Positions 1 to 12,100 of a DNA stretch of 64,000 nucleotides are shown here, piece after piece. Position 1 is the first letter of the stretch, and each line of letters starts with the position of its first letter. The stretch is from assembly GCF_022201045.2 (NCBI RefSeq), contig NC_068558.1, forward strand, positions 496,001 through 560,000, in the 5' to 3' direction. Source of the stretch: Citrus sinensis (Eukaryota > Streptophyta > Magnoliopsida > Sapindales > Rutaceae). Position numbers and translations under genes: made by a program. The notes below the pieces were generated by a model, which had not been told where the DNA came from, made no database searches, and saw only the letters and a list, made by a program, of their open reading frames with translations.

Positions 1-2
1 AT

Positions 3-3000
3 TCCTCCTCTCCGTCATCGTCGTCGTGGATTCATTTGCGATCGGTTTTATTAGTTGTTGCTTCCTCATCATCATCATCCTCACCAGTTTACTCTGATCG
101 GTGAGTTTCCCTTTCTGTCTACTTCTCCTTTCATGAAATATTTGTTGATTCCTACTTTCCTTTTTTGATTCTCTGTTAAAGAAAAAAAAAAACAGTCATT
201 TTTTTTTCTTCTTTTAGAGTGTTGAGATTCGGTTCTTAGATCTGATCTGAAATTACTCGACTTACATCAGTGGTCATGAACTCTTTTGTTTTTGTTCATA
301 GGAGTTTGCTGTCCCTCTTTTTGTCTCTGAGAGGTTCAGAATCTGCTTCATTTATTAGATTGCTGATCCTGCTTGATACTGTTTCTAAATTAAGAGGCCA
401 CATTATCCGAGTAGCACTTGGTTGTTGTTTCCTTAGCGATTATATGATGGTGTCTGTACATATCCAAATGACTAGGAGTCTTTCACTTCATGTGGAAGTT
501 GTGATTTGATTCATTCTTGTGCCCATACGTTAGCCCTCGACGGTGGTGTTTAGAAGCTAATCTGTTGTTCATCTTTACTATTCTCCTTTGTGTTCAAGGG
601 TATTATTAGTTTTGATGGGGTGAGTATAGAAGTGTGCAAAGTTAGAAGTTCTGTTTTTGTCTGTGTACTTATCCAAATCTACACAAGTTTATAGCTATGT
701 TTGTTGTTGGTTGGGGTTTCCATCTATTCATATGCATTTATTTCTCCATTAATGATTGTTATTTGCTTTTCCTTGATGAAAACATTTATTTTTATTTTTT
801 GTTTCTTCTTTCCAGAGGTAGTCTTAAATCTCCTTGGTCCCGTCGGAGAAGAAAACATGCGCTTCTACCCAAGCAATGGAAAACCTTTTTTACACCAGAT
901 GGAAAGCTCAGTGAAGGGGGTGTCAAGTTTCTAAAGAAAGTCCGTAGCGGGGTATGTTATTACGGCTTTCTTCAGACAGAGATGTCGACTTTATCATTCT
1001 TCTCAATTTTAGATGGAGTCGTGTTTCTTTCTTAACCTTTGTTTTGTGTTGTGAGTATTCATTCTTCATTTTTCCGTTGCAGGGAGTTGATCCAAGTATC
1101 AGGGCAGAGGTTTGGCCATTCCTTCTTGGAGTGTAAGAATCTTCATTTGTACTGAAGTCTGTGCATCTTTTTCAATGATTATTCATGAATGCGTAAGAAT
1201 AGCAAAATCCTCCGCGGGTTTGGGGCTCCACTTGCCCTACCCCAAATGGGGTAAATTATGATGAGTTTCTAGGAATGGGGGGAAAATAATCCCCAAATCC
1301 TAAATGGGTGGGGTTTGGTTTCATACTGCCTGTATAAATAAATATTAATATTTTTTGGTTATTATTTATTCATATATTTTATATTTTTATGTGATTCAGG
1401 GTATTTTTCCAATATGTTGGAGATAATATTCTATTTTCAATAATTTAAATTTTATAAAATGTATGGTGATGGTTTTATTTGAGTCATTTCAATTTTTATT
1501 TCACCAAAATTATATATATAAATCTATTATAAAATATGTAAATGGGGGAATGAGGTGGGGATGGGTAATCTAGTTCGCACGTTTGGATTCTCCATCCCCA
1601 TCCAACTAAAGTTATTGGGGGATGTGGTGGGGAATTGAGGAGGCGTCCTCACCTCCACCTCGTGCCGTTGCCATCCCTATGAACGTGTATATTATTATCA
1701 TTGAAACATTATCTTCTCTTGGAACTCTTATTTTCTTTAAAGTAATAACCTTTGGTTACCATGGTCATCTAGGATGTTTTTGATGTGCTTCTCCTCTCTT
1801 GATTCCAGCTTATTAATATGTTAACAATTCCATCCTTTTCCTATTCTTGTTCCCCCTTACTGATGTTTCCTATGATGCTACTGTCTTCTCTGCTTGTCCA
1901 CTTCTATCATCATATAGGTGCTTTATAATACTTATGCGTAGCCCCATTTTGGTCGCTTGGTAAGGACATCTGAGCAAGTATCTTCTTTTATTGAACAAGT
2001 CATTATCAGTTGAGGAAAAAGGGGAGGAAATTTAGCATTATCCATTTGTAATCTCTTGCATTATACTTTTTTTTTTATAGGATTTTTGTTAATAATTATT
2101 TATGTTTTTAGTTAGAAGCAAAGGTTTTGATTTTTCTTATTTTATTTTTTTAACTGTATTTAATATTTTATTTATTTTTATATTTAGGATCTGTATTCTG
2201 TGTTATTGTAATACTCTTGCTTCTTTTTGAGATATCTGTTGCCTGCCTGGTTGTCTGCATTTTGAGAGGATGATTAGGAGAAAAGCAAAGCAAATGAATA
2301 TTTCATGCTATTTATTGATCCCTTTTCATGATTTTACTAGGGAGTGATTCTTAATGTGGTATTGCCTTTTAGGTCAAGTCCTTGTTGTTTTCCAGTTGGA
2401 TGTAAATGAAATACACCTGCCAGAATTATGGCTGCTGCATGTGGTCTTATTTTGTTTTTGGATGGAAAATGGACTTGTGGTATATAATTAAACTTGCTTA
2501 TTTGAGGACACTTTTTTTTGTGCATTGCAGCTGTTTGCTAGTTCCCTGGGTGTATAAGTACTTCTATATCCTAATACTGTGCTCTCTTTTAACAGATATG
2601 ACTTGAAAAGTTCCAAGGAAGAAAGGGATTCCGTAAAAGCTGAGAAAAGGTATTGTGATTTAGTTAACTTTCCTTTTACTACTTAGGTTTGTTGCTTTCC
2701 ATCTCTTGATTCTCTTGCCTCTGCCCTTCTATTTTTATTTTCTTCTTTCTTACCTTAAACTTTCATTTGCCCATTGTTCCTTAACCCGAGTTATTTATCA
2801 TTTTTTAATTGTGTATTATACAGAAAAGAATATGAGAACTTGAGGAAAGAATGTCGTAAAATAATTCACCGCTATGAGAAGAGCTCTAAATTGAAGGAAA
2901 CCACAGGGAAGAGCAGCAACGAGGACAGTGGGGATTTGAGTCAAGTGTTTGATTCTCCAGGTTTGGAAGATGAGGCCAGTTCTAGGAGGTCTGTATCGTC

Positions 3001-4075
3001 TGAGGGAGGAAGTCCAGTAGCTGAGGACCTAGACCGCCCTGTCTATGACCAAAGCCCCGAGTGTTCTGGATTATTGGAAGGAGAAGATGAACGTGATAAG
3101 AGTGTACTTACCTGTGAAGATGCCTCTGCTGGTGACACTGAGTCAACCGATTCTGACTCTTCTGAAGACCTGGAAAACATTCCTCTGCTTTCTGCTGAAG
3201 GAGCCGAAGCTCGACATGAGAATCCCAAGGAAAGTTCATCCCTCTCAAAGGCAGACGGCAATTCCAAATTCTATACAGATGAAGATTTTGCCACATGGCA
3301 GAGAATCATTCGCCTTGATGCTGTGAGAGCAAATTCGGAATGGACGATTTACTCACCGTCTCAGGCTGCAGTGTCAGAAATGAAAGCACAGCGTTCAGCT
3401 CAGATTGTCGGCTTGAAGGATTATGATCATTTGGAGCCTAGCAGGATTTATCATGCTGCTCGCCTGGTTGCTATACTGGAGGCCTACGCATTATATGATC
3501 CTGAGATTGGTTATTGCCAAGGGATGAGTGATCTACTCTCTCCAATTGCCTCGGTGATGGAGGAAGACCATGAAGCCTTCTGGTGTTTTGCTGGTTTCAT
3601 GAAAAAAGCTCGGCATAATTTCAGGCTGGATGAAGTGGGAATAAGAAGGCAGTTGAGTATTGTTTCCAAGATAATCAAGTGCAAGGATAATCATCTCTAC
3701 AGGCACCTGGAACAGCTTCAAGCAGAAGATTGTTTCTTTGTGTACAGAATGGTGGTGGTTCTTTTTAGGAGGGAGCTAACTTTTGAGCAGACACTTTGCC
3801 TCTGGGAGGTGATATGGACAGACCAAGCAGCAATTCGTGCTGGAATTGCTAAATCGGCCTGGGGAAGGATGAGGCTAAGAGCCCCTCCTACCGATGACCT
3901 ATTGCTTTATGCAATTGCAGCCTGTGTACTGCAAAGGAGGAAATTGATCATAGAGAAATATAGTAGCATGGATGAGATCATGAGGGAATGCAACAGCATG
4001 GCTGGACATCTTGATGTTTGGAAGCTTTTAGATGATGCCCACGATTTGGTTGTCACTTTGCATGACAAGATTTAA
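3..4075 (+). CDS. TBC-domain Rab GTPase-activating protein (5' end outside window)
   Basis: Probable GAP for Rab/Ypt small GTPases, acting in membrane traffic. Exons read: 3-100 (open at the left edge), 816-951, 1083-1132, 2596-2649 and 2824-4075, together 1590 nt or 529 visible residues plus stop. The first exon encodes a Ser-rich stretch ending ...SSPVYSDRG and joins in frame to SLKSPWSRRRRKHAL, so the reading frame runs off the window and the start codon is not seen. The TBC domain shows the Arg-finger motif IIRLDAVR (about 3305-3330) and the Gln-finger motif YCQGM (about 3512-3526), both needed for dual-finger GAP catalysis. An acidic Ser/Glu-rich insert (about 2890-3260) separates the N-terminal part from the catalytic block. 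Intron 3 (1133-2595) holds a MITE. It closely resembles the Arabidopsis At4g27100/At5g41940 type from memory; the Rab target is unknown. Confidence 0.9.
1194..1679. mobile_element. hAT-type MITE in intron 3 of the TBC gene
   Basis: The right end reads GTTGCCATCCCTA, the complement of TAGGGATGGCAAC. The left end TAAGAATAGCAAAA is the same terminus with G-to-A changes. The flanks TGAATGCG (1186-1193) and TGAACGTG (1680-1687) agree at 6 of 8 bases, the differences being C/T transitions, as expected of an aged 8-bp target duplication. No coding capacity is seen. Terminal repeat type and duplication length point to the hAT superfamily. The interior is AT-rich with G-rich ends. Confidence 0.7.
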
Positions 4076-4903
4076 GGAATGCCTTTGTCATTGCTCTTCA
4101 ATGATTCTTCTTTTCGATTATTTGGTGTTGTTGAACATCCGGTGATCCCTTTCTAAACTAAGGGATATTCCGGTCACTTTACACTCTGCTTGAAAACAAG
4201 CATCTGATAGGCAATTCCTGTACCCATTAAATTATGTATGGATTTATGATGTACTGCCCGCGCTCATGGTTCATTCGAGTGACAGTGGCATTTCTGCAAA
4301 ATTAGTAGTGATTTTATGTTGTTCGTGTTGTTCGCTTAATTGTTGCGTTTCATTCGGCAATGTTTCCATGCACACTGTTTCTCGTTATATGTTAACGTCA
4401 TTCGGCAAGATGTCAGTCTTTATTTTTGTTGAACAGATGTTATGTTGTCCGGAAAAACGGAAGGAAAAGAGGAAAACACTCCATCAGTTCTTTTAAAAAT
4501 TAACACTGAACATTTTTTTTTTATTTTTTTATTTTTTTGGTTTTGGGGGCAGTAAATAATTTCTACTTGAAACAATCAAATCGACATTTATTTATTTATA
4601 TAATTTTATTTACGAATCAGAGAAATGTCCGTTTCACCCACAAATCAAATCAATAGAGGAGATTCTTAACTCAGTCTAATTTGTACTGATGAGGCAGGCG
4701 CAGGATTTACAATTTTACGCTCCGCTGATGACGTGTATGGCATACGATTTCCACGTGTGCAGCGAGGGAGTGAAAGTAATTTCGACAACGGAACGTCCCA
4801 TTCCTTCATCTCCAAATTTTCATCGGAATTGCTGGTATTTTCTCCGAGCAGCTCTCTTCCATTCTTTCAATTTCCATCTGCACTCAACTTCCGATCTTTC
4901 CCA
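4076..4903 (+). promoter_or_regulatory. Intergenic region and HLB1 upstream region with G-box
   Basis: This 0.8 kb holds the TBC 3' UTR and the HLB1 promoter/5' UTR. A TGACGTGT core lies near 4728 and CCACGTGTGC (containing the CACGTG palindrome) near 4752, both possible bZIP/bHLH sites. A T-rich run lies at about 4509-4545. Short open frames here (for example 4266-4496) have no recognisable product. Confidence 0.4.
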
Positions 4904-7900
4904 ATGTCTGCAGCTGTGGAGGAACCTCAGTTTCAAAACGGCGTCGCATCAACTGACGAGCCAAAACCCGAACCAGCTGCAGATCCAAAGGTAGAGGAGA
5001 CTAAAGAGACCTTGATCCAGCCTCCTCCGTCGACCGAACAAACGGAAAAGCAGCATCCTTCGACCGAACAAACAGAAAAGCAGCCTCCGTCGACCGAACA
5101 AACGCTAAACCCAGCGCTGCGTAAAGATGAAGGCAACCGAACATTCACGATGAGAGAGTTGCTCACTGAATTAAAAAGCGAAGGTGAAGATAGCGTCACT
5201 GACGCCAGGTCCGTGTTTCTGATTTGATTCTCCTGAAAGCTTGATTATTGTGCTCACATCCCTTGGAATATCGTGCAATTCGTGATTTTTCATGCTATAC
5301 AAATTACTTAATTCTGAAAGCTTTTATCTTGAAACTTTTGTTAGTTCTTTTTGCACTAATCCAACTAGCAGTGGTCTGGCTAACGTAATAGCTCTTGATT
5401 GTGCGGACTAGAATTTGTAGATTCTGCAGTGAATATGAGTCCCAAAGTGTCTATATGAAAATTTGAATTTGCTACCTCGGTACATTGGATGTCGTAGATA
5501 CTGAAAGAATGCACATTGCTGAGCGTTATTACATGTTATGAGTGTAGTTATTATTAGTAAATCTTAAGAATTCATTCCCCTGTGGTTTTGAATAGTTTCA
5601 GTCAAGGAAATACGCCGCATCAGCTGGCGGAGCAGAACAATGCTGCAATGGAATTGATTAACAGTGTCACTGGTGTTGATGAGGAGGGTCGATCTCGCCA
5701 GCGGATTCTCACATTTGCTGCCAAGAGGTACTTTCATCTCACTCCCTCGACTTCTGTTAGTAACTTGGCTGCTAATGGAGAAATCTTAACTTTTGTCTTC
5801 CCCTCCATTTAAAAAAAGAAAAAAGAAAATGAAATAACTGGAGTTGCAGCTTCATACACACACACACATATGGGGCGGGCTTCAATTTTTTGTTGTTGTA
5901 GGATCCTGATTGTTCAAAACTATATTGTCTACTCTAATTTTGTAGGTATGCTAATGCAATAGAGAGAAACCCAGAAGATTATGACGCACTATACAATTGG
6001 GCACTGGTTCTTCAGGTCAGATTTTTTCTGAATTGCTTCTCTTATACAACACAAAAATTTATTATTCATTCACGCTCTCTTTAAAAGTCAACCAGATGGC
6101 CCTTTTTGTTATCAAACTCATCATCAGGATACATATGAACATGATATAACTTTAAAGTGTTTGGATTCAGTGGTCTGGCTACACTTCAAAATCATCATGT
6201 GCAAATTAATTTACTTAAAAATTTTGATTTTTCTAGAATAATATAAGATTTAACATGTGATTTTGATGATGAAAATATAATTTTGAGCCTGCTTTTTCTG
6301 TATATTATTCAAAGCCGATGGGGCCAAATCAAAAATTTTACTGGGGGAAAATAAAAGCTTTTAGTTGAAATTTAAAAATGGTTTTCTGAGGAAAATTTTA
6401 GGACAAGCGGGGGCAGCTATGTGGCTTCCCCACTGTTTGGAGCAAACATGGTGAGAGAATTGAATTTTGATGGGATAGGTTGATTCAAGTTTTCTTCCTC
6501 CTATTTGAATTCTTCCGAGCTGAAGAATGTTTGTAATGTGAGATCAAATGGCATTCATTCGACTAACTGCTGTATATGTGATGAAATGGGATTTATGTGG
6601 CACGCAAAAAACTAGATTTGATTCTTCTTTTTTTTTTTTTTTAAATTTATCCTTCCAGCGGTATTCTGTAGTGTGTATTATAATCTCTCAGCATTATCAC
6701 AGATTCAGCTTGTATACTCTGCCACTTTAGGCATAATGCACGATTGTTATTTGGCTTGCAGGAAAGTGCAGACAATGTTGGTTCAGATTCTACTTCACCT
6801 TCTAAAGATGCTTTGCTTGAGGAGGCTTGTAAAAAGTATGATGAAGCTACGCGCCTGTGTCCTACACTACATGATGTATGTATTGCTCAATTTTATTTCC
6901 TAGATAATCTTGTTGGTTTTCTGTTGTATCAGAGATATTTAATGCCATAGCTACTTCAAGATCAAGGACAATAACTGTCTACAAAGGAAAAGCCACATAA
7001 GGGAATGATTGGCATGCAATGCTTAAGATTTTGCCACGAGTTATTATGCCTGACTCATGAATACATTTATAAATTTAGTCTGTGGCTACAGGCTACTTCA
7101 AAACTTTTGAGGTCTCACTTTTGCTATTTTAAGCTGTTACGAATATCCTGCTAATAAAACTTCAATATAGGATCAGAAACTACTCACTTGTGAAAGGCAT
7201 GCTCATATCTATTATCAATTCTATGATATGTTCCTCGTGGTTTCTGCACCTCTATGGTGCTTAGATGGTCACGTTGGAAATTTATTGCTTTTATTGGTGT
7301 GTCCAACTATGTGCTTGCATCTGTATTGGTCAGATTGTAATCTATTCCTGATAATCTAGCTCTTGCTCTTCTGATAACTCTCTTATTGTTTCTTCACAGG
7401 CTTTCTATAATTGGGCCATAGCGATCTCTGATCGAGCCAAAATGCGTGGTCGTACGAAGGAGGCTGAAGAATTGTGGAAGCAGGTTTCATTATATTCTTT
7501 CAGTATTAACTATTATGGTCATTTGGATTTTCTTTTGCTTCATTATCATGTTTTGAGAAATGGGCTCTGAACTGGAATTTGAGCATTTCTTTTGTCAAGC
7601 TGACTATTGATGGTGATATAATTATATATCTTGAGTATATTAGTGTTGTAAAATTAGAACACAATCTCTCTGATCTGCGCTTGTTATTGAGAGTAGGTTC
7701 CTCTGTGATTAAAGAGTTAATGCTGCTTGGTGTCCACTCAAACACATGCATTTGAAAATATATTATATTCCCTTGTTTGGATATCTCTTTGCTTGCTCTT
7801 TAAAATTAGTGAATTGCTTATCTGAATCCATTCTGCAGGCAACAAAGAACTATGAGAAAGCTGTCCAACTTAACTGGAACAGTCCCCAGGTATTGTTGGA

Positions 7901-10900
7901 GAAATTGTTGTGTAGTGATTCCATCTTTATTCACACTTCCAATAACTATGTACAACTTTACCTTCTTTTCTTCTGTTAATGTCATTTAGTTTTGTCTGAT
8001 CTCACTCCATGTGAAATCTATTTCAGGCTCTTAACAATTGGGGACTCGCTTTACAGGTAATTCTGGTTACATAGATGTTGCTATTAAACTTCATTTATCT
8101 TAGTGTTTTCTTTTTCTTAACTACATTTTGTTATCATCAGTCTCATAACTTTTATGAATTTTTGGCTACATATTGTTGTCCTGGGAAACAAGATTTGATT
8201 TTATTATTGTTTTTTTATGTGCAATTTCAGGAACTCAGTGCAATTGTTCCTGCGCGAGAAAAGCAAACAATTGTGAGAACTGCAATTAGTAAGGTACAAA
8301 AGTCATCTGGAGACATCAGAGTGCTTGGATGATTGTTTAGGAACAAGACGCAAAGTAATTTGCATCTGATATTTCCTGATAGTTTGTTGTACCTCTATCT
8401 TCTATTCTTATGATACCTTTCCCTCACCATCGAATGCAGTTTCGTGCAGCAATACAGCTGCAGTTCGACTTTCATCGAGCAATTTACAACCTTGGAACAG
8501 TCTTGGTCAGTTTCTTACTTATCTGTTCATACTCAAGTGACTTGTTATAGTTGGCTATGTTCATTGTATTCATTGTCATATCTTGTGCTGTTGTGCATGT
8601 CATTGAGTTCTAAATCCTGATTCTGTAATGTTCTATTTTGCAGTATGGTTTAGCAGAGGACACGCTAAGAACTGGAGGAACAGTGAATCCTAGAGAAGTT
8701 TCACCTAATGAGTTGTACAGCCAATCTGCAATCTACATTGCAGCTGCTCATGCATTAAAACCGAGTTACTCAGTAAGTAGCCTTTTTGTGTTTCTCAACC
8801 AGTTCTTTCTGATACTTCTTCAGACTAGATAGGTTTTGCTAATATGGATTGGGCCTCACTTGTGTTCTAGTGTTAATGGGTTGTTTCATAATATGTATTA
8901 TGGAGTGAGGAAGTTTGATATGGCTGGACTTAACTTGGCAATAGTGCGACAATTGTCAATGAAATTATTAACTGAGTTAACCCTTTCTATCTTCTTGCTC
9001 TTTTTCCATTTTGGGCCAAGTAGATAAGCTTTATTTGTTTGTTTTCAGGTTTACAGCAGTGCATTGCGTCTTGTGCGTTCCATGGTCAGTATTTATTATT
9101 GAATTATTTTCTCCTCAAATTCATTTTACTTGAGTTTTATGTCTTTTGTTGGACTTTTCTGTATTAAGATTTAGCACTTGCTAGCTCCTGGGAAACTCAT
9201 ATTTGCCTTTTCTGGCTGATAACTCACCTTTGAAATTTCCAATCTTTGTAGGACATCTCCCCCTTAATTGCTATTGTTGTTGTTGTTGTTGTTATAGTCG
9301 GCAGTTATTATTTAATTACTTTTTCCTCAAATGCATTTGACTCATGTCTTTTGTTGGACTTTTCTGTATTAAGCTTTAGCACTTCCTTGGTAAGCTCCTG
9401 GGAAATTCATACTTGCCCTTTCTGGCTGATAACTCACCTTTGAAATTTCCAATCTTCATAGGACCTCTTCCCCGTATTATTATTATTATTACAGTCAGTA
9501 TAATTGAACTAGTTTTTCCTAAAATGTGTTTTACTCCAGTTTTATGTCTTTTGTTGGACTTTCCTGTATTAAGCTTTAGCACTTCCTTGGTAAGCTCCAA
9601 GGAATTTCATACTTGCCCTTTCTGGCAGATAACTCACCTTTGGAATTTCCAATCTTTACAGGACCTCTTCCCCTTATTATTATTATAGTCAGTAGTTATT
9701 ATTTAATTACTTTTTTCTCAAATGCATTTTACCCCAGTTTTATGCCTTTTGCTGTACTTTTCTATATTAAGCTTTAGCACTTCTTTTGTAAGCTCCTAGG
9801 AAATTCATACTTGCCCTTTTTGGCTGATAACTCACCTTTGACCTTTGAAATTTCCGATCTTTATAGGACCTTTTCCCCTTATTATTATTATAGTCTGTAG
9901 CTATTATTTAATTGCTTTTTCTTCAAATGCATTTTACTCCAGTTTTATGCCTTTTGTTGGACTTTTCTGTATTAAGCTTTAGCACTTCCTTGGTAAGCTC
10001 CTGGGAAATTCATCTGGCTGGTAACTCACCTTTGAACTTTCCAATCTTTATAGGTCCTTTTCCCCTTATTATCATTATTATTGTGGTCATTATTATTGAA
10101 TTAATTTTTCCTCAGATACATTTTACTCCAGTTTTATGTCTTTTGTTGGCCTTTTCTGAATTAAGCTTTAGCACTTGATAAGCTCCAAGGAATTTCATAC
10201 TTGCCCTTTCTGGCTGATAACTTACTTTTGGAATTTCCAATCTTTATAGGACATCTTCCCCTTATTATGATTATTATTTATTTTTCCTTAAAAAGAAAAG
10301 TTGGGGCGGGCAAAGCCCCAATCAGTTTTTTAGTCCTACCTCCCCCAAGATTTGAACGTCGGCGGCCAGCCATAGAAAAGCTGCTTGACAACGACTTAGT
10401 CAAGCCCCTGGGAGCACCTCTTATTATGGTTAATTTGAATTCAATTTACATTCACCTAACTCATGTGGAATTTAAAGTCATCAAGCTCAAATGCTAGCCG
10501 TCCTTGACATGATTCCATGTATACTTTTTCTGATATTTTTTATAGATCCGTTCTCTTTTCCTATAAATCTGACAGCCTTAAATTGTTCACAGTTACCTTT
10601 ACCATATCTTAAAGCTGGATATTTGACGGCACCACCTGCTGGGATCCCGGTTGCACCTCATAGTGATTGGAAAAGATCACAGTTTGTTTTGAATCACGAA
10701 GGACTTCAACAGGTAGATTTTGCTTGTTCTCTCTTTTGCGCATGAGTTGATGAGGCATTCGTCCCTTGAATATAGAACTGCTTGACAATAGAATGAAAAT
10801 TCGTTTTTCTTCAAAAATTGTCTGATTGTTGTACTTGGTAAAGTTTTCCAACTGGAATCTTAAAGTATGTGACAGGTAAGGGATTAAGGGAATGGTTAAC

Positions 10901-11418
10901 TGAATAAGACAATTTTGTGCTACCACATTTTGTACTGACAAATCATTTCTTTCTGTTTTTCTTCTTTTTGCTCTTTTCAAATGTTTCTTCCCACTGTTTT
11001 GCAGGCCAGCAAAAATGAGCAAAAACAAGTAACCCGGAGCCTGTCGGGCAGAATAGGAGATTTTAGTCCTGACAGAAGGGCTATCAGAATTGAAGTTCCG
11101 GATATTGTGTCTGTATCAGCATGTGCTGATTTGACGTTGCCACCTGGAGCTGGCCTCTGCATCGAGACAATTCACGGACCAGTTTTCTTGGTAACTCTTG
11201 TTTATTAAATCATTGGAAAAACTTTTTCAAAGACTGGTGATGGTGGGAGTGTTTCGTAGGGTGCACAATTCATAATCCAGTTTATTTACTGCTTGTTGGC
11301 TCCCCAGGTTGCTGACTCATGGGAAGCCCTAGATGGATGGCTTGATGCAATCCGTCTGGTTTACACAATCTATGCACGGGGCAAAGCTGATGTTCTGGCG
11401 GGTATCATAACCGGTTGA
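4904..11418 (+). CDS. HLB1: HLB1-type TPR protein (trans-Golgi/early endosome, actin-linked)
   Basis: Homologue of HYPERSENSITIVE TO LATRUNCULIN B 1, known in Arabidopsis as a TPR protein linking the trans-Golgi network/early endosome to actin. Exons read: 4904-5208, 5602-5727 (acceptor 5596 also possible), 5946-6015, 6762-6875, 7400-7483, 7839-7889, 8027-8056, 8231-8293, 8440-8505, 8644-8772, 9049-9084, 10593-10712, 11005-11190 and 11308-11418, about 496 residues. TPR-like helices include [20 protein letters not shown] and [14 protein letters not shown]. The C-terminal part ([19 protein letters not shown] ... [16 protein letters not shown]) reads like a PH-type fold. I chose the ATG at 4904 (MSAAVEEP); upstream in-frame sequence opens only from a non-ATG codon or a doubtful ATG. 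The acidic/proline N-terminus carries a three-copy PSTEQTEKQ repeat. Intron 11 (9085-10592) is expanded by tandem repeats and a SINE-like insertion. Confidence 0.88.
5022..5104 (+). repeat. Coding 30-bp minisatellite in HLB1 exon 1
   Basis: Three copies, the last incomplete, of a 30-bp unit encoding PSTEQTEKQ plus a variable proline or histidine. The copies differ by only a few bases, so the repeat is recent. The length change keeps the frame and lies in the disordered N-terminus. Confidence 0.85.
9085..10282 (+). repeat. Six-copy tandem repeat of about 200 bp in HLB1 intron 11
   Basis: Units begin near 9085, 9300, 9497, 9691, 9896 and 10089. Each contains the recognisable strings TTTTGTTGGACTTTTC, TTAAGCTTTAGCACTT, TAAGCTCC, GATAACTCACCTTTG and TTTCCAATCTTTATAGGACC. 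The first unit starts exactly at the intron's 5' splice site, so later units carry copies of the GTCAGTA-type donor and of acceptor-like TTTATAG. Short TTA/TTG runs lie at unit junctions. Confidence 0.9.
10284..10425 (-). mobile_element. tRNA-like SINE candidate in HLB1 intron 11
   Basis: Read on the minus strand, an A-box-like TGACTAAGTCG is followed about 50 bp later by a B-box-like CGTTCAAATCT, the spacing seen in tRNA-derived Pol III promoters. The A-box lies in the perfect stem GCTTGAC/GTCAAGC. The local base composition is clearly GC-richer than the surrounding intron. Family, exact ends and target duplications were not resolved. Confidence 0.45.
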
Positions 11419-12100
11419 TTTTATCTCTATTACTAATTTTAGCACCATGGAGACCTTTTCTCGAGGTAACTGATGATTTGTGTATTGAGATTCCGCAGTT
11501 CAAGTAAAACTTGGTGTATATTATAAAGTATTGAATTCAATTTTGCACTTACGCTTATTCTGCCCCTGCCAAAGGAACGTGAATCGGGTTGCTATATGGA
11601 TTTGTTATTTCATTTTGTTCCCCGTGCCTTGTTCAGGTTACAGTGATAAAAACCCAACTGTTCAGCTTGAAGCCGATGATTAGATGTATTATGTAGATTA
11701 CTCTAGGTTTAACCAAAATTTCGAAATTCAAATTTCGGGTATGTTATCATACATAAATTTATTGCACAAATGACTGGACATCGCACTAGCCAATGAAGTT
11801 GTTGCTGAGCGTTGGGAAGTTTAAAAAGATTGTTGCAAGTAGGAGGAGAGTTTCTGAAAATGGAACAAAAAAAAAATAATTCTAAGAGGTAATTATATTA
11901 TAAATTTAGTTGATTGAAGTAATTTGCAATGTGTGCGCTTGTCGGGGAGGGGGGGAAATGAACTAGATTACATACGGATAGAATGGGGAGTCATTGTTGC
12001 TAGCTAAAATTCAAACTCCTATAAAAGAAAAGTGGGAATCATTATTTCGTATGGTAAATCATAAGCGATGCATAATTTTAAAAGAGGTTCCTCTCTACTT
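11419..12100. other. Convergent intergenic region HLB1/YSL
   Basis: It holds the two 3' UTRs, facing each other. Apart from an A-run near 11868 and a G-run near 11944 I see nothing distinctive in it. Confidence 0.6.

Noticed and set aside
3043-3326. Alternate-frame and minus-strand frames within the TBC last exon
   Set aside because: Shadows of the real frame, which carries the TBC motifs.
4266-4496. 76-codon frame downstream of the TBC stop
   Set aside because: In the probable 3' UTR/intergenic region, with Cys/Ser-rich low-complexity content and no homology.
9085-10282. Regular repeats considered as a CRISPR-like array or gene-internal protein repeat
   Set aside because: Plant intron; units are contiguous, imperfect and without unique spacers, and the open frames across them are interrupted and intronic.
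10201-10497. Open frame across the SINE-like segment (98 codons)
   Set aside because: Lies wholly in HLB1 intron 11 and crosses a repeat boundary; no homology recognised.
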